This document shows, in pieces, positions 24,584 through 34,317 of a stretch of DNA of 64,000 nucleotides. Numbering within the stretch: position 1 is the stretch's first letter; each line of letters starts with the position of its first letter. The stretch comes from Gilvimarinus agarilyticus (lineage in GTDB: Bacteria; Pseudomonadota; Gammaproteobacteria; Pseudomonadales; Cellvibrionaceae). The notes under the pieces were generated by a model, which saw only the letters and a list, made by a program, of their open reading frames with translations, was not told where the DNA came from and ran no database searches. The stretch covers positions 1,773,672 to 1,837,671 of the forward strand of contig NZ_JXCJ01000001.1 of assembly GCF_000832015.1 (NCBI RefSeq), in the 5' to 3' direction. Both the position numbers and the translations under genes were made by a program.

Positions 24584-26287
24584 ATGGCGACAATAGACAG
24601 GCGCGCGTACGCCGATATGTTCGGCCCCACCACTGGGGATAAAGTTCGCTTAGGGGATACCGAGTTGTGGCTCGAGGTCGAGCGCGACTACACCCGCTAC
24701 GGCGAAGAGGTAAAGTTTGGCGGCGGTAAAGTGATTCGCGATGGCATGGGCCAATCGCAAGCCAGCTGCTTTGACACCCCCGACACCGTCATTACCAACG
24801 CCTTAATTCTGGACTATTGGGGTGTGGTAAAAGCCGATGTCGCGATTAACGATGGCCGTATTAGCGCCATTGGTAAAGCCGGTAACCCGGATGTGCAGTC
24901 CGAGGTGGATATCGTCATTGGCCCCGGCACCGAAATTATTGCCGGCGAAGGCCAGATTTTAACCGCAGGCGGTATTGATGCTCATATCCATTTTATTTGC
25001 CCACAGCAAATCGAAGAAGCGTTAATGAGCGGTGTTACCACGATGATTGGCGGCGGCACCGGCCCGGCGACGGGTACTAAAGCGACTACTTGTACCCCTG
25101 GCCCTTGGCACATCGGTAAAATGCTGCAAGCGGCGGAAAGCTTTCCGATGAACATTGGCTTACTCGGTAAAGGTAACGCCAGTTTACCGATCGCCCTGGA
25201 AGAACAGTTACAGGCCGGCGCGCTGGGTTTAAAGCTCCACGAAGATTGGGGCACGACGCCTGCCAGTATTGATAACTGCTTAACCGTGGCCGAAAAGTAC
25301 GACGTGCAAGTGGCGATTCACACCGACACGCTGAATGAATCGGGTTTTGTTGAAGACACAATAGCCGCGTTTGCCGGTCGCACGATTCACACGTATCACA
25401 CCGAGGGCGCCGGCGGTGGGCACGCCCCCGACATTATTAAAGCGTGTGGCCTGGACAACGTTTTACCCTCGTCGACTAACCCGACCCGGCCCTACACGGT
25501 GAATACCATCGACGAGCACTTGGACATGTTGATGGTGTGCCACCACCTTGACCCTAACATTCCCGAGGACGTAGCCTTTGCCGACTCGCGTATTCGTAAA
25601 GAGACCATTGCCGCCGAAGATATTTTGCACGACTTAGGCGCGTTTTCGATGATCAGCTCCGACTCGCAAGCCATGGGCCGGGTGGGCGAGGTGGTAAGCC
25701 GCACGTGGCAGACGGCGCACAAAATGCGCGTGCAACGCGGCGCATTGCCGGGCGAAACCAGCAGCGCCGATAACTTGCGAGCTAAGCGCTACATTGCAAA
25801 ATACACCATTAACCCCGCGGTGGCGCACGGCATCTCGCACGAGGTGGGCTCGGTCGAGGTGGGTAAACTTGCCGACTTAGTTCTGTGGAAGCCGGCGTTT
25901 TTTGGCATTAAGCCCGCGTTGATTATCAAAGGCGGCGCTATTGCTGCGGCTCCGATGGGCGACCCGAACGCATCTATCCCGACACCGCAACCCGTGCATT
26001 ACCGGCCCATGTTTGGTGCTTACGGCCGCGCCTGCACCGGCACCAGCGTTAGCTTTGTCAGCCAGGCGGCGTTAGAGGCCGGTATTGCCGGCTCGTTTGA
26101 ATTAGAGCGGCGCCTGGTGGCCGTTAAAAATTGTCGCTCGGTAACCAAAGCCGATATGCGCCTAAACGACTACCAGCCCCATATGGAAGTCGACCCACAA
26201 ACCTACGAAGTGCGTGCCGATGGCCAGTTACTGACCTGCGAGCCCGCCACCGAGCTGCCGTTGGCGCAGCGCTATAGCCTGTTTTAA
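24584..26287 (+). CDS. ureC: urease alpha (catalytic) subunit
   Basis: A 567-residue catalytic subunit of normal length, starting one base after the ureB stop. All active-site residues sit at the standard positions: nickel ligands H134 and H136 (DAHIHF), carbamylated K217 ([10 protein letters not shown]), H246, H272 (before GAGGGHAPD), D360 ([11 protein letters not shown]) and flap H320 (MVCHHLD). It hydrolyses urea to ammonia and carbamate in the cytoplasm. Nothing suggests loss of activity. Confidence 0.98.
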   Translation: MATIDRRAYADMFGPTTGDKVRLGDTELWLEVERDYTRYGEEVKFGGGKVIRDGMGQSQASCFDTPDTVITNALILDYWGVVKADVAINDGRISAIGKAGNPDVQSEVDIVIGPGTEIIAGEGQILTAGGIDAHIHFICPQQIEEALMSGVTTMIGGGTGPATGTKATTCTPGPWHIGKMLQAAESFPMNIGLLGKGNASLPIALEEQLQAGALGLKLHEDWGTTPASIDNCLTVAEKYDVQVAIHTDTLNESGFVEDTIAAFAGRTIHTYHTEGAGGGHAPDIIKACGLDNVLPSSTNPTRPYTVNTIDEHLDMLMVCHHLDPNIPEDVAFADSRIRKETIAAEDILHDLGAFSMISSDSQAMGRVGEVVSRTWQTAHKMRVQRGALPGETSSADNLRAKRYIAKYTINPAVAHGISHEVGSVEVGKLADLVLWKPAFFGIKPALIIKGGAIAAAPMGDPNASIPTPQPVHYRPMFGAYGRACTGTSVSFVSQAALEAGIAGSFELERRLVAVKNCRSVTKADMRLNDYQPHMEVDPQTYEVRADGQLLTCEPATELPLAQRYSLF

Positions 26288-26297
26288 GTGAGTTGTT

Positions 26298-26816
26298 ATG
26301 TTAGAAGCCTTTAGCGTTAAACCCGAGGCAGCCCCCGGGGCTGTGTTGGAAGTAGAAGCCACTTTCGAGCAGCGGCAAAAAAGCCGCTATCGGACGACCA
26401 CCCGTTGCGGCAAGCCGCTGGGGTGGTTTATCGAGCGCGGCCATGTGTTGCTTGATGGCGAGGTGCTGGAGTGTAGCGATGGCCAACAGGTTCGCGTGAT
26501 TGCCGCACTGGAGCCGGTCAGCCAAGTAACCAGCGATGATGCCTTAGCGCTGACACGGGCGGCATACCATTTGGGTAATCGCCATATGCCGCTACAAATT
26601 GGCGCCGGTTTTTTACGTTATCAGCACGATCATGTCTTAGATTTAATGGTCGAGGGTTTGGGCCTCGCGGTTAACTTTGAGAAGCAGCCCTTTCAACCCG
26701 AAAACGGCGCCTATCACGGCAAAAGCCACGGTCATGCACATTCTCACGCTCATGGTCACAGTCATTCCCACGCCCATTCTAATAGCCACGATCATCACGC
26801 GGAGCACAGTCACTGA
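26298..26816 (+). CDS. ureE: urease accessory protein UreE with His-rich tail
   Basis: A 172-residue nickel metallochaperone. The N-terminal peptide-binding domain is about 1-75, and the metal-binding domain includes [13 protein letters not shown] (about 91-103) and [14 protein letters not shown]. The C-terminal tail (about 140-172) is an unusually long run rich in His, Gly and Ser ([17 protein letters not shown]), expected to bind several nickel ions. It overlaps ureF by one base (TGATG), indicating translational coupling. Confidence 0.95.
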   Translation: MLEAFSVKPEAAPGAVLEVEATFEQRQKSRYRTTTRCGKPLGWFIERGHVLLDGEVLECSDGQQVRVIAALEPVSQVTSDDALALTRAAYHLGNRHMPLQIGAGFLRYQHDHVLDLMVEGLGLAVNFEKQPFQPENGAYHGKSHGHAHSHAHGHSHSHAHSNSHDHHAEHSH

Positions 26817-27484
26817 TGTCCGGCTCGCTGCTGCACTTAATGCACTTGGTGAGCCCGGCGCTACCGGTAGGCGCTTATGCGTATTCGCAAGGGCTGGAGT
26901 ACGCCATCGATAGCGGCTGGGCCGGCAGCGAGCCGGCGCTGCAAGACTGGATCGAGCAAGTGATGACCCACAGCCTGGGGCAGCTTGATGTACCGGTTTT
27001 GCGTCGGGTGTATAACGCGTGGCAAGCCGATGATTTAGCACAGGTCAATGATTGGAACGACTTTGTCCTGGCCTGTCGTGAGACCCAAGAGTTACTGCTT
27101 GAGGATGAACAATTGGGTTTGGCGCTCGGGCGTTTGCTCGAATCACTCGATATCTCGCAGGCGACGCGCTCAAACTTTAGCCGCTCACCCAGCTACGTAA
27201 CCTTGTTTGCCCTGGCCGGTGTTAGGTGGCAGGTGAGTGTGGATGAGCTAGCGCGGGGTTTTGTCTGGAGCTGGCTCGAGAACCAAGTGGCCGCCGCCAC
27301 TAAAATTGTGCCGCTAGGCCAAACCCGCGCGCAGCAATTACTGGTGGCATTAATGCCGGCGGTGGATGAGGTGTGTGAGCGGGCTAAAACATTAACCGAC
27401 GACGAGTTGGGCCTGAGTTTACCGGGCCTTGCCATGGCCTCGTGTTTACACGAGCGGCAATACACTCGTCTGTTTCGATCATAA
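26816..27484 (+). CDS. ureF: urease accessory protein UreF
   Basis: A 222-residue all-helical protein with [22 protein letters not shown] near the N-terminus and [17 protein letters not shown] towards the C-terminus, both typical of UreF. It bridges UreD and UreG in the nickel-insertion complex. The start overlaps the ureE stop. Confidence 0.94.
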   Translation: MSGSLLHLMHLVSPALPVGAYAYSQGLEYAIDSGWAGSEPALQDWIEQVMTHSLGQLDVPVLRRVYNAWQADDLAQVNDWNDFVLACRETQELLLEDEQLGLALGRLLESLDISQATRSNFSRSPSYVTLFALAGVRWQVSVDELARGFVWSWLENQVAAATKIVPLGQTRAQQLLVALMPAVDEVCERAKTLTDDELGLSLPGLAMASCLHERQYTRLFRS

Positions 27485-27500
27485 GAGGAAGTTAAATCGT

Positions 27501-28115
27501 ATGAACAAACCAGCACTACGTTTAGGTATTGGCGGCCCCGTTGGCTCGGGTAAAACCGCCTTAGTCAAAACCCTATGTGCCCACTTAAAGGATGTCTACA
27601 ACATCGCGGTGATCACCAACGATATTTACACCCGCGAAGACGCCGAGTTTTTGCAGCGCCATGAGGCGCTGGCCGACGACCGTATTATCGGCGTTGAGAC
27701 GGGCGGTTGCCCGCACACCGCGATTCGTGAGGACGCCTCGATGAACCTATCCGCTGTGGCCGAACTGCAAGATCGCCACGCGGGGTTGGATGTGATTTTA
27801 ATTGAAAGCGGTGGTGATAACTTAGCCGCGACTTTTAGCCCCGAGCTGTCGGATTTAACCCTTTACGTGATTGATGTTTCGGCCGGGGATAAGATTCCCC
27901 GCAAAGGCGGGCCAGGTATTACGAAATCGGATTTATTAATTATCAACAAAACCGATTTGGCGCCATTGGTGGGCGCCGATCTTGGGGTGATGGATCGCGA
28001 TGCGAAAAAAATGCGCGGCGATAAGCCCTTTTTGTTTACTAACTTAAAAAGCGAGACAGGTGTTGCCGAGGTAATCGCCTTTATCGAAGAAGCCGGCATG
28101 CTAAAGCGCGCCTAA
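27501..28115 (+). CDS. ureG: urease accessory GTPase UreG
   Basis: A 204-residue SIMIBI GTPase read from ATG 27501 (GAGGAAG upstream); the longer frame from 27429 overlaps ureF and is rejected. P-loop GGPVGSGKT (about 10-18), [14 protein letters not shown], the nickel-binding [11 protein letters not shown] (CPH), [15 protein letters not shown] and the NKTDLA base-specificity motif are all present. It couples GTP hydrolysis to nickel delivery. Confidence 0.96.
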   Translation: MNKPALRLGIGGPVGSGKTALVKTLCAHLKDVYNIAVITNDIYTREDAEFLQRHEALADDRIIGVETGGCPHTAIREDASMNLSAVAELQDRHAGLDVILIESGGDNLAATFSPELSDLTLYVIDVSAGDKIPRKGGPGITKSDLLIINKTDLAPLVGADLGVMDRDAKKMRGDKPFLFTNLKSETGVAEVIAFIEEAGMLKRA

Positions 28116-28138
28116 TAAACATGTATCAGGAGATAGCT

Positions 28139-28369
28139 ATGACTTTTTCTACCAAACTTAAACAGGGTGCTCTGTGGGCTTGCTCGGGGTTAGTGTTGGC
28201 TCCGTTGGCGTTGGCGCACCCAAATCACGGTGCCGAGCCGGCCGATCACGTGCATTTTTCTCTGGTTAGCTTACTGTTTGTGGGTGCCGCTTTGGTTGGA
28301 TACTTTGCATTTGCCCGTAAAAGCCGGGCCCAATCGCGCCAGCGCGTCGAGCGCCAGTCAAAAGATTAA
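28139..28369 (+). CDS. small His-containing membrane protein in the urease operon
   Basis: A 76-residue protein from ATG 28139 with AGGAGA upstream; an ATG at 28121 lacks a site. It has a signal-like N-terminus ending LALA, then HPNHGAEPADHVHF, then one membrane helix (about 41-60) and a basic cytoplasmic tail. The mature start (AHPNHG) recalls the AHPGH start of HupE/UreJ nickel transporters, but the remaining helices are missing. The His cluster facing the periplasm would suit metal capture. It lies 23 bases after ureG and is most likely cotranscribed. The function is inferred only from position and histidines. Confidence 0.75.
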   Translation: MTFSTKLKQGALWACSGLVLAPLALAHPNHGAEPADHVHFSLVSLLFVGAALVGYFAFARKSRAQSRQRVERQSKD

Positions 28370-28377
28370 ACCCTACC

Positions 28378-28402
28378 CAGCCAGGCGTTGATGCCTGGCT
28401 GG
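28378..28402 (+). terminator. hairpin after the urease operon
   Basis: CCAGCCAGGC-GTTGAT-GCCTGGCTGG is a perfect stem directly after the operon's last gene. It lacks a clear T-run, so termination may be weak or Rho-assisted. Confidence 0.5.
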
Positions 28403-28573
28403 CGTATTGCGCTTGCCTCGCTCAAATCTAAAAATCCCTTGGTTTTTACTCATTCGCCGCCTTAGTCTGTAAAATTGTGTACCGGAGTTTTCTTAACCGT
28501 GCCCAACTTGGGTATACTCGGGGCCGATTCTCGTCACCGCAAGGGTGCGACGTAATAATATTAGGGAGATTGT

Positions 28574-30502
28574 ATGAGCTATCGTGTCTTAACAGCATCT
28601 GTGCGCTGGAGCTTGCTGTGTGCCAGCGTCGCACTGGTGAGTGCTTGTGGCAGTGACGACGGCCAGCAGGAGTTAGAAACCATCCATGTAACCGCCAGCA
28701 GTGGTGAGGGCGGCACGGTAACCCCTACCGAGTCCGACGTGATCCGCGGCGCTTCGTTGCATATTAGAGCTAACCCAGAGCTGGGTTATAAATTGCTTAA
28801 TATGACCGGCTGCGATGGCGCAGTCATCGAAGAAAATCACTACAAAACCGCCGCTATCGAAGCCCCCTGCCATATTCAGGCCACCTTTGAGACGGGTCCT
28901 ATCGAGGAGCAGGCAGAACTCGAATTTAGTAACACGGCCATTGCCCGCAGCATTGGCTTAAAATGGAATCAAGTGCCATACGCGCTGCGCTACACGCTGT
29001 TTAAAAACATCGATGGCACGTCCGGCTTTACCCAGTTAGGGCCAGAGCTTGCAGGGGATGAGCTGAGTTATCAAAGTACTGAGACGCTCTACGATAACTT
29101 AGACGCGCAGTACATGCTTGAGGCCTGTAACGACGAGAGCTGTTTGGAGTCGGATTTGCTTATTACCGACAGCGGCATTAACCAGGCGATTGGTTACTTT
29201 AAACGCTCGGTCGACGATTCCAGCCTGCGTTTGGGTACGGCCTTAGCCTTCAGTGGCGATGGCGAAACGTTGGCCGCCAGCGCCCCGGAAAATTGCTCCG
29301 CCGATAACGATGGTCTGTGCAGTGGTGTGGTGTATATCTACCGCTTGGGTGAGACTCGCTGGGAGCTGGAAGCGAGTATTGAGCTTGACGATATTCGCAA
29401 CGACTCGCGCTTTGGTGAGCGTATTAGCCTTAGCCGCGATGGCAATACCATCGCCATTAGTGCGCCGGGTGCTAACTCTAGCAACAATAGCGACTCCCAG
29501 GAGGGCGCGGTTTATATTTATCGCTTTGAGTCCAGCGCTTGGGGTGAGACGCACGAGATCAGTGGTGCAGATCAAGGCGAAAACGCCACCCGGATATTTG
29601 GCCTGGGTGCCGATCTGGCATTAAATGCTAGCGGCGATACCCTGGCGATTGTTGCCCAGCGGTCAATGACCAACGACGGACAGGCGCTGCTGTACCGCCT
29701 TAATGAAGACGACGAATGGGCGCTAGAGCAGCGCTTTGAGCCGGCCAGCTCCATAAGCCTTGATAACACGGGTAACTATCTGGCGATTGGTGCGCGCAAT
29801 GCGCAGGGGGAGGCCAATGAGGACACCGGCGTGGGCGTGGCGGGCGTGTATCACTTCACCTTACCGGAGGATGAAGAGGAGGAAACGTGGGTGCTGCAAG
29901 ATGAGTTGCGGGCCCCTGAGACGTTTGCCGGACAACACTTTGGCCACCGGGTATTGCTGAGCGGTAATGCGCGCAAGTTGTTGGTGGGAGTTAACTACGA
30001 GAGTACGGTGGTTAATGCACAGCAACTAGAGCAGCCAGAGGTGTATCTGTTTGAGCCCGCCGAGGACAACGAGTGGAGCTTGAGCCACACTTTTTCCCAG
30101 CTCGATCAAGTTGGCTCCGGGAAGTCAGGCGGAACAGGCCGATCACAATATGGTACCGCACTGGCTATGAGCCGCGATGGTAGCCGGGTATTGATTGGTG
30201 ATTCGGCTGAAGACGGCAATGGCACGGGCTTTTTTGCCAACGATGGTAACAACGCCGCGCTATTGGCAGGAGCCGCCTATTTGTACAATTATGTAGACGG
30301 CAGCTGGCAGGAAGAGGTTTACCTAAAAGCTAAAAACACCGGTGCCGGCGATGAGTTTGGCAAAGCCGTGAGTATCAGTGGCGATGGCGATATTATTGCC
30401 GTGGGCGCTCCAGAAGAGGATGGTCCGGCGGTGGGTGTGGACACCGAGGTTATGGTGGACAGTGGCAACACCGACGCCAGCGGGGCGGTTTATTTGTACT
30501 AG
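28574..30502 (+). CDS. FG-GAP/integrin-like repeat lipoprotein
   Basis: A 642-residue lipoprotein (lipobox LVSACGS, Cys at about 25). After a beta-rich N-terminal part (ASSGEGGTVTPTES, a bacterial-repeat-like motif, to about 90) and an Fn3-like segment (about 105-205), at least six blades of the form DGxTxAxxAP follow: GDGETLAASAP, DGNTIAISAPG, SGDTLAIVAQ, TGNYLAIGAR, DGSRVLIGDS and DGDIIAVGAPEEDG. This is the FG-GAP/integrin alpha-chain propeller pattern. The protein should be anchored on the cell surface and may bind ligands or calcium. No partner is nearby, and the gene ends at a bidirectional terminator. Confidence 0.8.
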   Translation: MSYRVLTASVRWSLLCASVALVSACGSDDGQQELETIHVTASSGEGGTVTPTESDVIRGASLHIRANPELGYKLLNMTGCDGAVIEENHYKTAAIEAPCHIQATFETGPIEEQAELEFSNTAIARSIGLKWNQVPYALRYTLFKNIDGTSGFTQLGPELAGDELSYQSTETLYDNLDAQYMLEACNDESCLESDLLITDSGINQAIGYFKRSVDDSSLRLGTALAFSGDGETLAASAPENCSADNDGLCSGVVYIYRLGETRWELEASIELDDIRNDSRFGERISLSRDGNTIAISAPGANSSNNSDSQEGAVYIYRFESSAWGETHEISGADQGENATRIFGLGADLALNASGDTLAIVAQRSMTNDGQALLYRLNEDDEWALEQRFEPASSISLDNTGNYLAIGARNAQGEANEDTGVGVAGVYHFTLPEDEEEETWVLQDELRAPETFAGQHFGHRVLLSGNARKLLVGVNYESTVVNAQQLEQPEVYLFEPAEDNEWSLSHTFSQLDQVGSGKSGGTGRSQYGTALAMSRDGSRVLIGDSAEDGNGTGFFANDGNNAALLAGAAYLYNYVDGSWQEEVYLKAKNTGAGDEFGKAVSISGDGDIIAVGAPEEDGPAVGVDTEVMVDSGNTDASGAVYLY

Positions 30503-30530
30503 CCGGCTCGTGCGGGTTAGTGACACGTGC

Positions 30531-30562
30531 AAAAAAGGCGCTGAATGTTCAGCGCCTTTTTT
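30531..30562. terminator. bidirectional terminator
   Basis: AAAAAAGGCGCTGA-ATGT-TCAGCGCCTTTTTT serves the convergent genes at 28574-30502 and 30580-31593. Confidence 0.9.
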
Positions 30563-30579
30563 GTTAGCCTGCATTCAGC

Positions 30580-31593
30580 CTAGGCGATAATATCATCGAT
30601 TTTTTTAAGCTCAGTATCGCTAAATTCAGTATTGTTAAGCGCCGCTACTGAGTCTTCAATTTGTTCCACCCGGCTGGCGCCAATAATGGCACTGGTGACG
30701 GTTTTGTTGTTTAGCACCCAAGCCAGCGCCATTTGCGCCAGTGATTGGCCCCGGTCCTCAGCCATGGCGTTTAAGGCGTTAATTTTAGTGATGCTGGTCG
30801 CATCAATATCGCTTTCACTTAAATAAATCTGTTCGCCCCGTGCGGCGCGCGAGTCTTTAGGGATACCGTTTAAATATTTATTGGTGAGCCTGCCTTGCGC
30901 CAGTGGTGAAAACACAATAGCGCCCACGCCTTCGTCATCGAGTACATCGGTTAAGCCGTCTTCAATCCAGCGGTCAAACAGGTTGTAACGCGGCTGGTGA
31001 ATCAGCAGAGGGGTGCCTAACTCTTTTAAAATAGCGGCCGCCTGACGAGTTTGCGCTGGGTCGTAGCTCGAGATGCCCACATACAAAGCACGGCCCGAAC
31101 GGACGATATAATCGAGCGCCTGCATGGTTTCATCCAATGGCGTTTCCGGGTCAAAACAATGCGAGTAAAAAATATCAAAGTAGTCGACGCCGCAGCGCTT
31201 TAAGCTTTGGTCACAGCTGGCTACTAAATACTTGCGTGAGCCACCAATACCGTAGGGGCCGGGCCACATATCGTAACCGGCTTTGCTGGAGATGATCAGC
31301 TCGTCGCGGTAGTAGGATAAACCCTCGGCCATTACCTGACCAAAGGTGGATTCGGCCGAGCCAAAGTTGGGGCCGTAGTTGTTGGCTAAATCGAAGTGGT
31401 TAATGCCCAAATCAAAAGCGCGGTGCAGCATGTTGCGGGCATTGGCTAGCGAGTCGACGGCGCCGAAGTTTTGCCACAGGCCCAGCGACAGCTGAGGCAG
31501 GCGTAAACCGCTTTTGCCGCAGCGCGGGTAGCTCATGGATTGGTAACGGTCGGGAGCCGCGACATAGCGCGGGTTTGGCTCGTGGGTAATCAT
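30580..31593 (-). CDS. aldo/keto reductase (YghZ/Gpr-like)
   Basis: A 337-residue AKR of the L-glyceraldehyde-3-phosphate reductase (YghZ) group: YPRCGKSGLRLPQLSLGLWQ at the start, catalytic Asp and Tyr in HFDLANNYGP, catalytic Lys in IISSKAGYDM, His in DIFYSHCFD, and the NADP-binding end AIIGASRVEQ. It reduces aldehydes such as L-glyceraldehyde 3-phosphate and methylglyoxal with NADPH in the cytoplasm. Length and order are normal. It is a stand-alone gene, convergent with the FG-GAP lipoprotein. Confidence 0.9.
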   Translation of the reverse strand: MITHEPNPRYVAAPDRYQSMSYPRCGKSGLRLPQLSLGLWQNFGAVDSLANARNMLHRAFDLGINHFDLANNYGPNFGSAESTFGQVMAEGLSYYRDELIISSKAGYDMWPGPYGIGGSRKYLVASCDQSLKRCGVDYFDIFYSHCFDPETPLDETMQALDYIVRSGRALYVGISSYDPAQTRQAAAILKELGTPLLIHQPRYNLFDRWIEDGLTDVLDDEGVGAIVFSPLAQGRLTNKYLNGIPKDSRAARGEQIYLSESDIDATSITKINALNAMAEDRGQSLAQMALAWVLNNKTVTSAIIGASRVEQIEDSVAALNNTEFSDTELKKIDDIIA

Positions 31594-31672
31594 TGTGTGG
31601 TCTCTTGTTAGCCGTCTTAGTTATTGAGTATCTGGCTTATTATGGGAGGTGCCAGTGGGTGTATTCTACGCA

Positions 31673-31696
31673 AAAGCCGGTCGCAAGCGACCGGCC
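31673..31696 (-). terminator. terminator of cysK
   Basis: In minus-strand sense GCCGGTCGC-TT-GCGACCGGC is followed by TTTT, 33 bases after the cysK stop. Confidence 0.8.
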
Positions 31697-31729
31697 ATGA
31701 CGAATCTTAACGAAGTTTGCGGGGTAGGC

Positions 31730-32647
31730 TTAGGCGCCGAATAAGTCGTCTATCGATAAATACCGCTCACCGGTATCGTAGCTAAAGGTTAAAATGCGGC
31801 TGCCGGGGGCAAAGTCTGCCTCGCGTTGTTTGATGGCCGCGAGACTGGCGCCGGATGAGATACCCACAAAAATAGCCTCTTTACGGGCGCACTGACGTGC
31901 CATCTCAAAGCTGTCTTCTTCACTGACGGCAATGGTGCCATCGAGGCTGTCGGTATTAAGAATGTCGGGCACAAACCCCGCGCCAATACCTTGCAAGCGG
32001 TGCGGACCTTTTTCTTTACCGGCAATCACTTGTGATTTTTCGGGCTCCACGGCAAAGGTTTGCAGCTTGGGAAAAGCGGCTTTTAACTCTTCCGAGCAGG
32101 CGGTAATGTGGCCGCCGGTGCCTACCCCGGTAATTAAATAGTCCAGCCCTTCGGGAAAGTCAGCCAGAATTTCTTTAGCGGTGGTGTTGCGGTGCGCGTC
32201 GAGGTTAGCTTTGTTGGTGAATTGTTGCGGAATCCAGCTATTGGGGAAATCGTCGTGGAGCTCGTTGGCTTTGGCAATTGCGCCGCCCATGCCCAGCTCT
32301 TTAGGGGTCAGCTCCAGCTCGGCACCGAGCGCTTTCATAATTTTGCGGCGTTCGATCGACATCGATTCTGGCATCGCTAAAATTAATCGATAGCCGCGCG
32401 CCGCGGCGACCATGGCAAGGCCAATGCCGGTGTTGCCACTGGTGGGCTCAATAATAACGGTATCCGGCTTAAGCAGGCCTTTTCGCTCGGCCTCTTCAAT
32501 CATCGCCAGCGCGATGCGATCTTTAATACTGCTGCCGGGGTTAAAGCGCTCGACTTTCATCCAGACTTCGATGTCGGAGCGAAATAGATTGTTGATCTTG
32601 ACGTGAGGGGTGTTGCCGATGGTGTCGAGAATACTGTTAACTTTCAT
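31730..32647 (-). CDS. cysK: cysteine synthase A
   Basis: A 305-residue PLP enzyme. K42 in [10 protein letters not shown] forms the Schiff base, PTSGNTG (about 68-74) binds substrate carboxylate, [10 protein letters not shown] binds the PLP phosphate, and GISSGAS (about 262-268) binds the cofactor ring nitrogen. It joins O-acetyl-L-serine and sulfide to L-cysteine. The length fits the CysK/A-type rather than the longer CysM. Monocistronic with its own terminator. Confidence 0.93.
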   Translation of the reverse strand: MKVNSILDTIGNTPHVKINNLFRSDIEVWMKVERFNPGSSIKDRIALAMIEEAERKGLLKPDTVIIEPTSGNTGIGLAMVAAARGYRLILAMPESMSIERRKIMKALGAELELTPKELGMGGAIAKANELHDDFPNSWIPQQFTNKANLDAHRNTTAKEILADFPEGLDYLITGVGTGGHITACSEELKAAFPKLQTFAVEPEKSQVIAGKEKGPHRLQGIGAGFVPDILNTDSLDGTIAVSEEDSFEMARQCARKEAIFVGISSGASLAAIKQREADFAPGSRILTFSYDTGERYLSIDDLFGA

Positions 32648-32818
32648 TGTGGCGCTCCCTGATTAAGTTGACGGAGGTACCCGAGGCAATAATCTAACAG
32701 AAACCTCGGGGTTTGGGCAGAGTGGGTGCTGCGCGCCCTCCCGGCAAATAAGTACGCGCAGACTGAATGCCGTGACCACGTAAGTCGGATGGCGCTCGGT
32801 CTACGGTACCGCGCAAGC

Positions 32819-34072
32819 TCAATCCTTCAGCAGGTCGCTGGTCAGTACCTTAGAGGGCTCCCCGGTGAGATCTTCGACAATGTCACGCAGTTGCGTAAGG
32901 CTGACTTCGCCCAATTTCATCATGGCGCGGGTGGCGTTATCTAAGCTTTTGTCGCCATCGGTGCGCTCACGTATTTCGGCGTCTAGCTCGCCAAACAGCA
33001 GAGCGGCACGGGCTGTGCGCTCGCCGCTGGAGGAGCGACCACGCAGTTGGTCGATATCTTTGCTCCAGTCGGCCAGCCAGCTGTTAACGCGCTCTAAGCG
33101 CTCGTCGGTGAGACCGCCGGCGCGGTGTAACACGGTGTAAGAGTAGTACTCGGCCAGACCCTCAGCGATCCAGTCGTCATCTTTGGCGCCGCTAATGCGG
33201 GTAAGGGTGTGCATTAATTCGTGCAGTAAAGTACTGGTGCCGTTTTCACTGACCATGGGGCGGGCCGAGTGCACAAACAATGAGTTAGGGCCCGACAGGC
33301 CGCCGCGCCACATAGGGTCGCCGGCCATTACCATAAGAATTTTTGGCGGAGTTTCGCCCACTACCTCTTTCAGCGTGGCCCAATTAAGCATGACAAAACT
33401 CAGCACATCCATGCGGCGGATGTCCTCACCGGCGGGGCCGCTTACCGCGATATGCGTGTCGGGTAGGCGTTCACGGCGGGTGCCTAATTTACCAGCAATA
33501 AACCAGCCGGTGGGGCGGTCGAAGCGCCGTTCGGGATTGTCGATACGAAAGGTGCCATCGGCGGTTTTTTCCCAGCCGCTGTTAATGCTGTTCCAGCCCT
33601 TGGGAAGGGTAAAGTACAAGGTGGCGCGGCTTTCGGTGCCTTTGCGGCCGCGCACGCTGGCAGGCGGTATTAAATCGTCACCGCGAAAAATAGCAAAGTC
33701 GTCTTCACGTAAAGCGTCGTAGCCACCACTGTCACGTTTGTGTGGGATTTTTACCTCAAGGCTTAGCCAGGCATCTTTCGCCGGCGGCTGCCAGCGGGCG
33801 CGGCCGTCTTTCAGCTCCAGCTCGCCATTGGCGTTAACGTCGCTGTGAAACGTCTCATCCAGATTAAAATCTATCTCAGTCACACCACTGTCGTCACCGA
33901 GTTCAATCCGCACCAGGGCGTTTTCTTTCGAGTGATCGAGATCGACCCGGTAATCGAGGGTATATACGTCCTCGTCATCTCCGTAAGCCAAAGGCGCGGT
34001 TAAAACGGTGAGCGCGATGCTAAGAAGCATCAGCGGGCTTAGTAAGGTGCGGTGGTGTTTCACGGCTGGCAT
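32819..34072 (-). CDS. M61-like zinc metallopeptidase
   Basis: A 417-residue exported protein from ATG 34072 (AGGAA upstream); the 18-residue longer frame is rejected. The signal peptide ends near LAYG. A beta-rich N-terminal domain follows (about 30-190). The zinc site is HELMH at about residues 284-288, with the downstream Glu in WIAEGLAEYYS, the gluzincin arrangement of M1/M61 peptidases. The order of beta domain then HExxH domain fits the M61 glycyl-aminopeptidase-like group, but there is no C-terminal PDZ domain. It is periplasmic, and its substrates are unknown. Confidence 0.8.
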   Translation of the reverse strand: MPAVKHHRTLLSPLMLLSIALTVLTAPLAYGDDEDVYTLDYRVDLDHSKENALVRIELGDDSGVTEIDFNLDETFHSDVNANGELELKDGRARWQPPAKDAWLSLEVKIPHKRDSGGYDALREDDFAIFRGDDLIPPASVRGRKGTESRATLYFTLPKGWNSINSGWEKTADGTFRIDNPERRFDRPTGWFIAGKLGTRRERLPDTHIAVSGPAGEDIRRMDVLSFVMLNWATLKEVVGETPPKILMVMAGDPMWRGGLSGPNSLFVHSARPMVSENGTSTLLHELMHTLTRISGAKDDDWIAEGLAEYYSYTVLHRAGGLTDERLERVNSWLADWSKDIDQLRGRSSSGERTARAALLFGELDAEIRERTDGDKSLDNATRAMMKLGEVSLTQLRDIVEDLTGEPSKVLTSDLLKD

Positions 34073-34317
34073 AAAAACATCATTCCTGAGGTTAGTGATT
34101 GGCTTGCTTGCGGCTTTGAGTGCCACAGGCGCTGCGGGTTCACCCTGATATCTTCTCGCGGGCTATATTTGTGGGCTGGTTGGGATAACACTTGCTGCGC
34201 ATGTTACAGCTCACTATGATTGCACCTTTTTTGTGCAAGCTAGAATTAAAGCGTAAGAGTGTAACCTAAATTCGGTGTGAGCTAACACCGGATGCTCGGC
34301 AGACGAGGGGAGCGAGA

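Noticed and set aside
26643-27041. 132-residue minus-strand frame across ureE/ureF
   Set aside because: Antisense of the His-rich tail (yielding Val/Met/Thr runs), lying over two well-supported urease genes.
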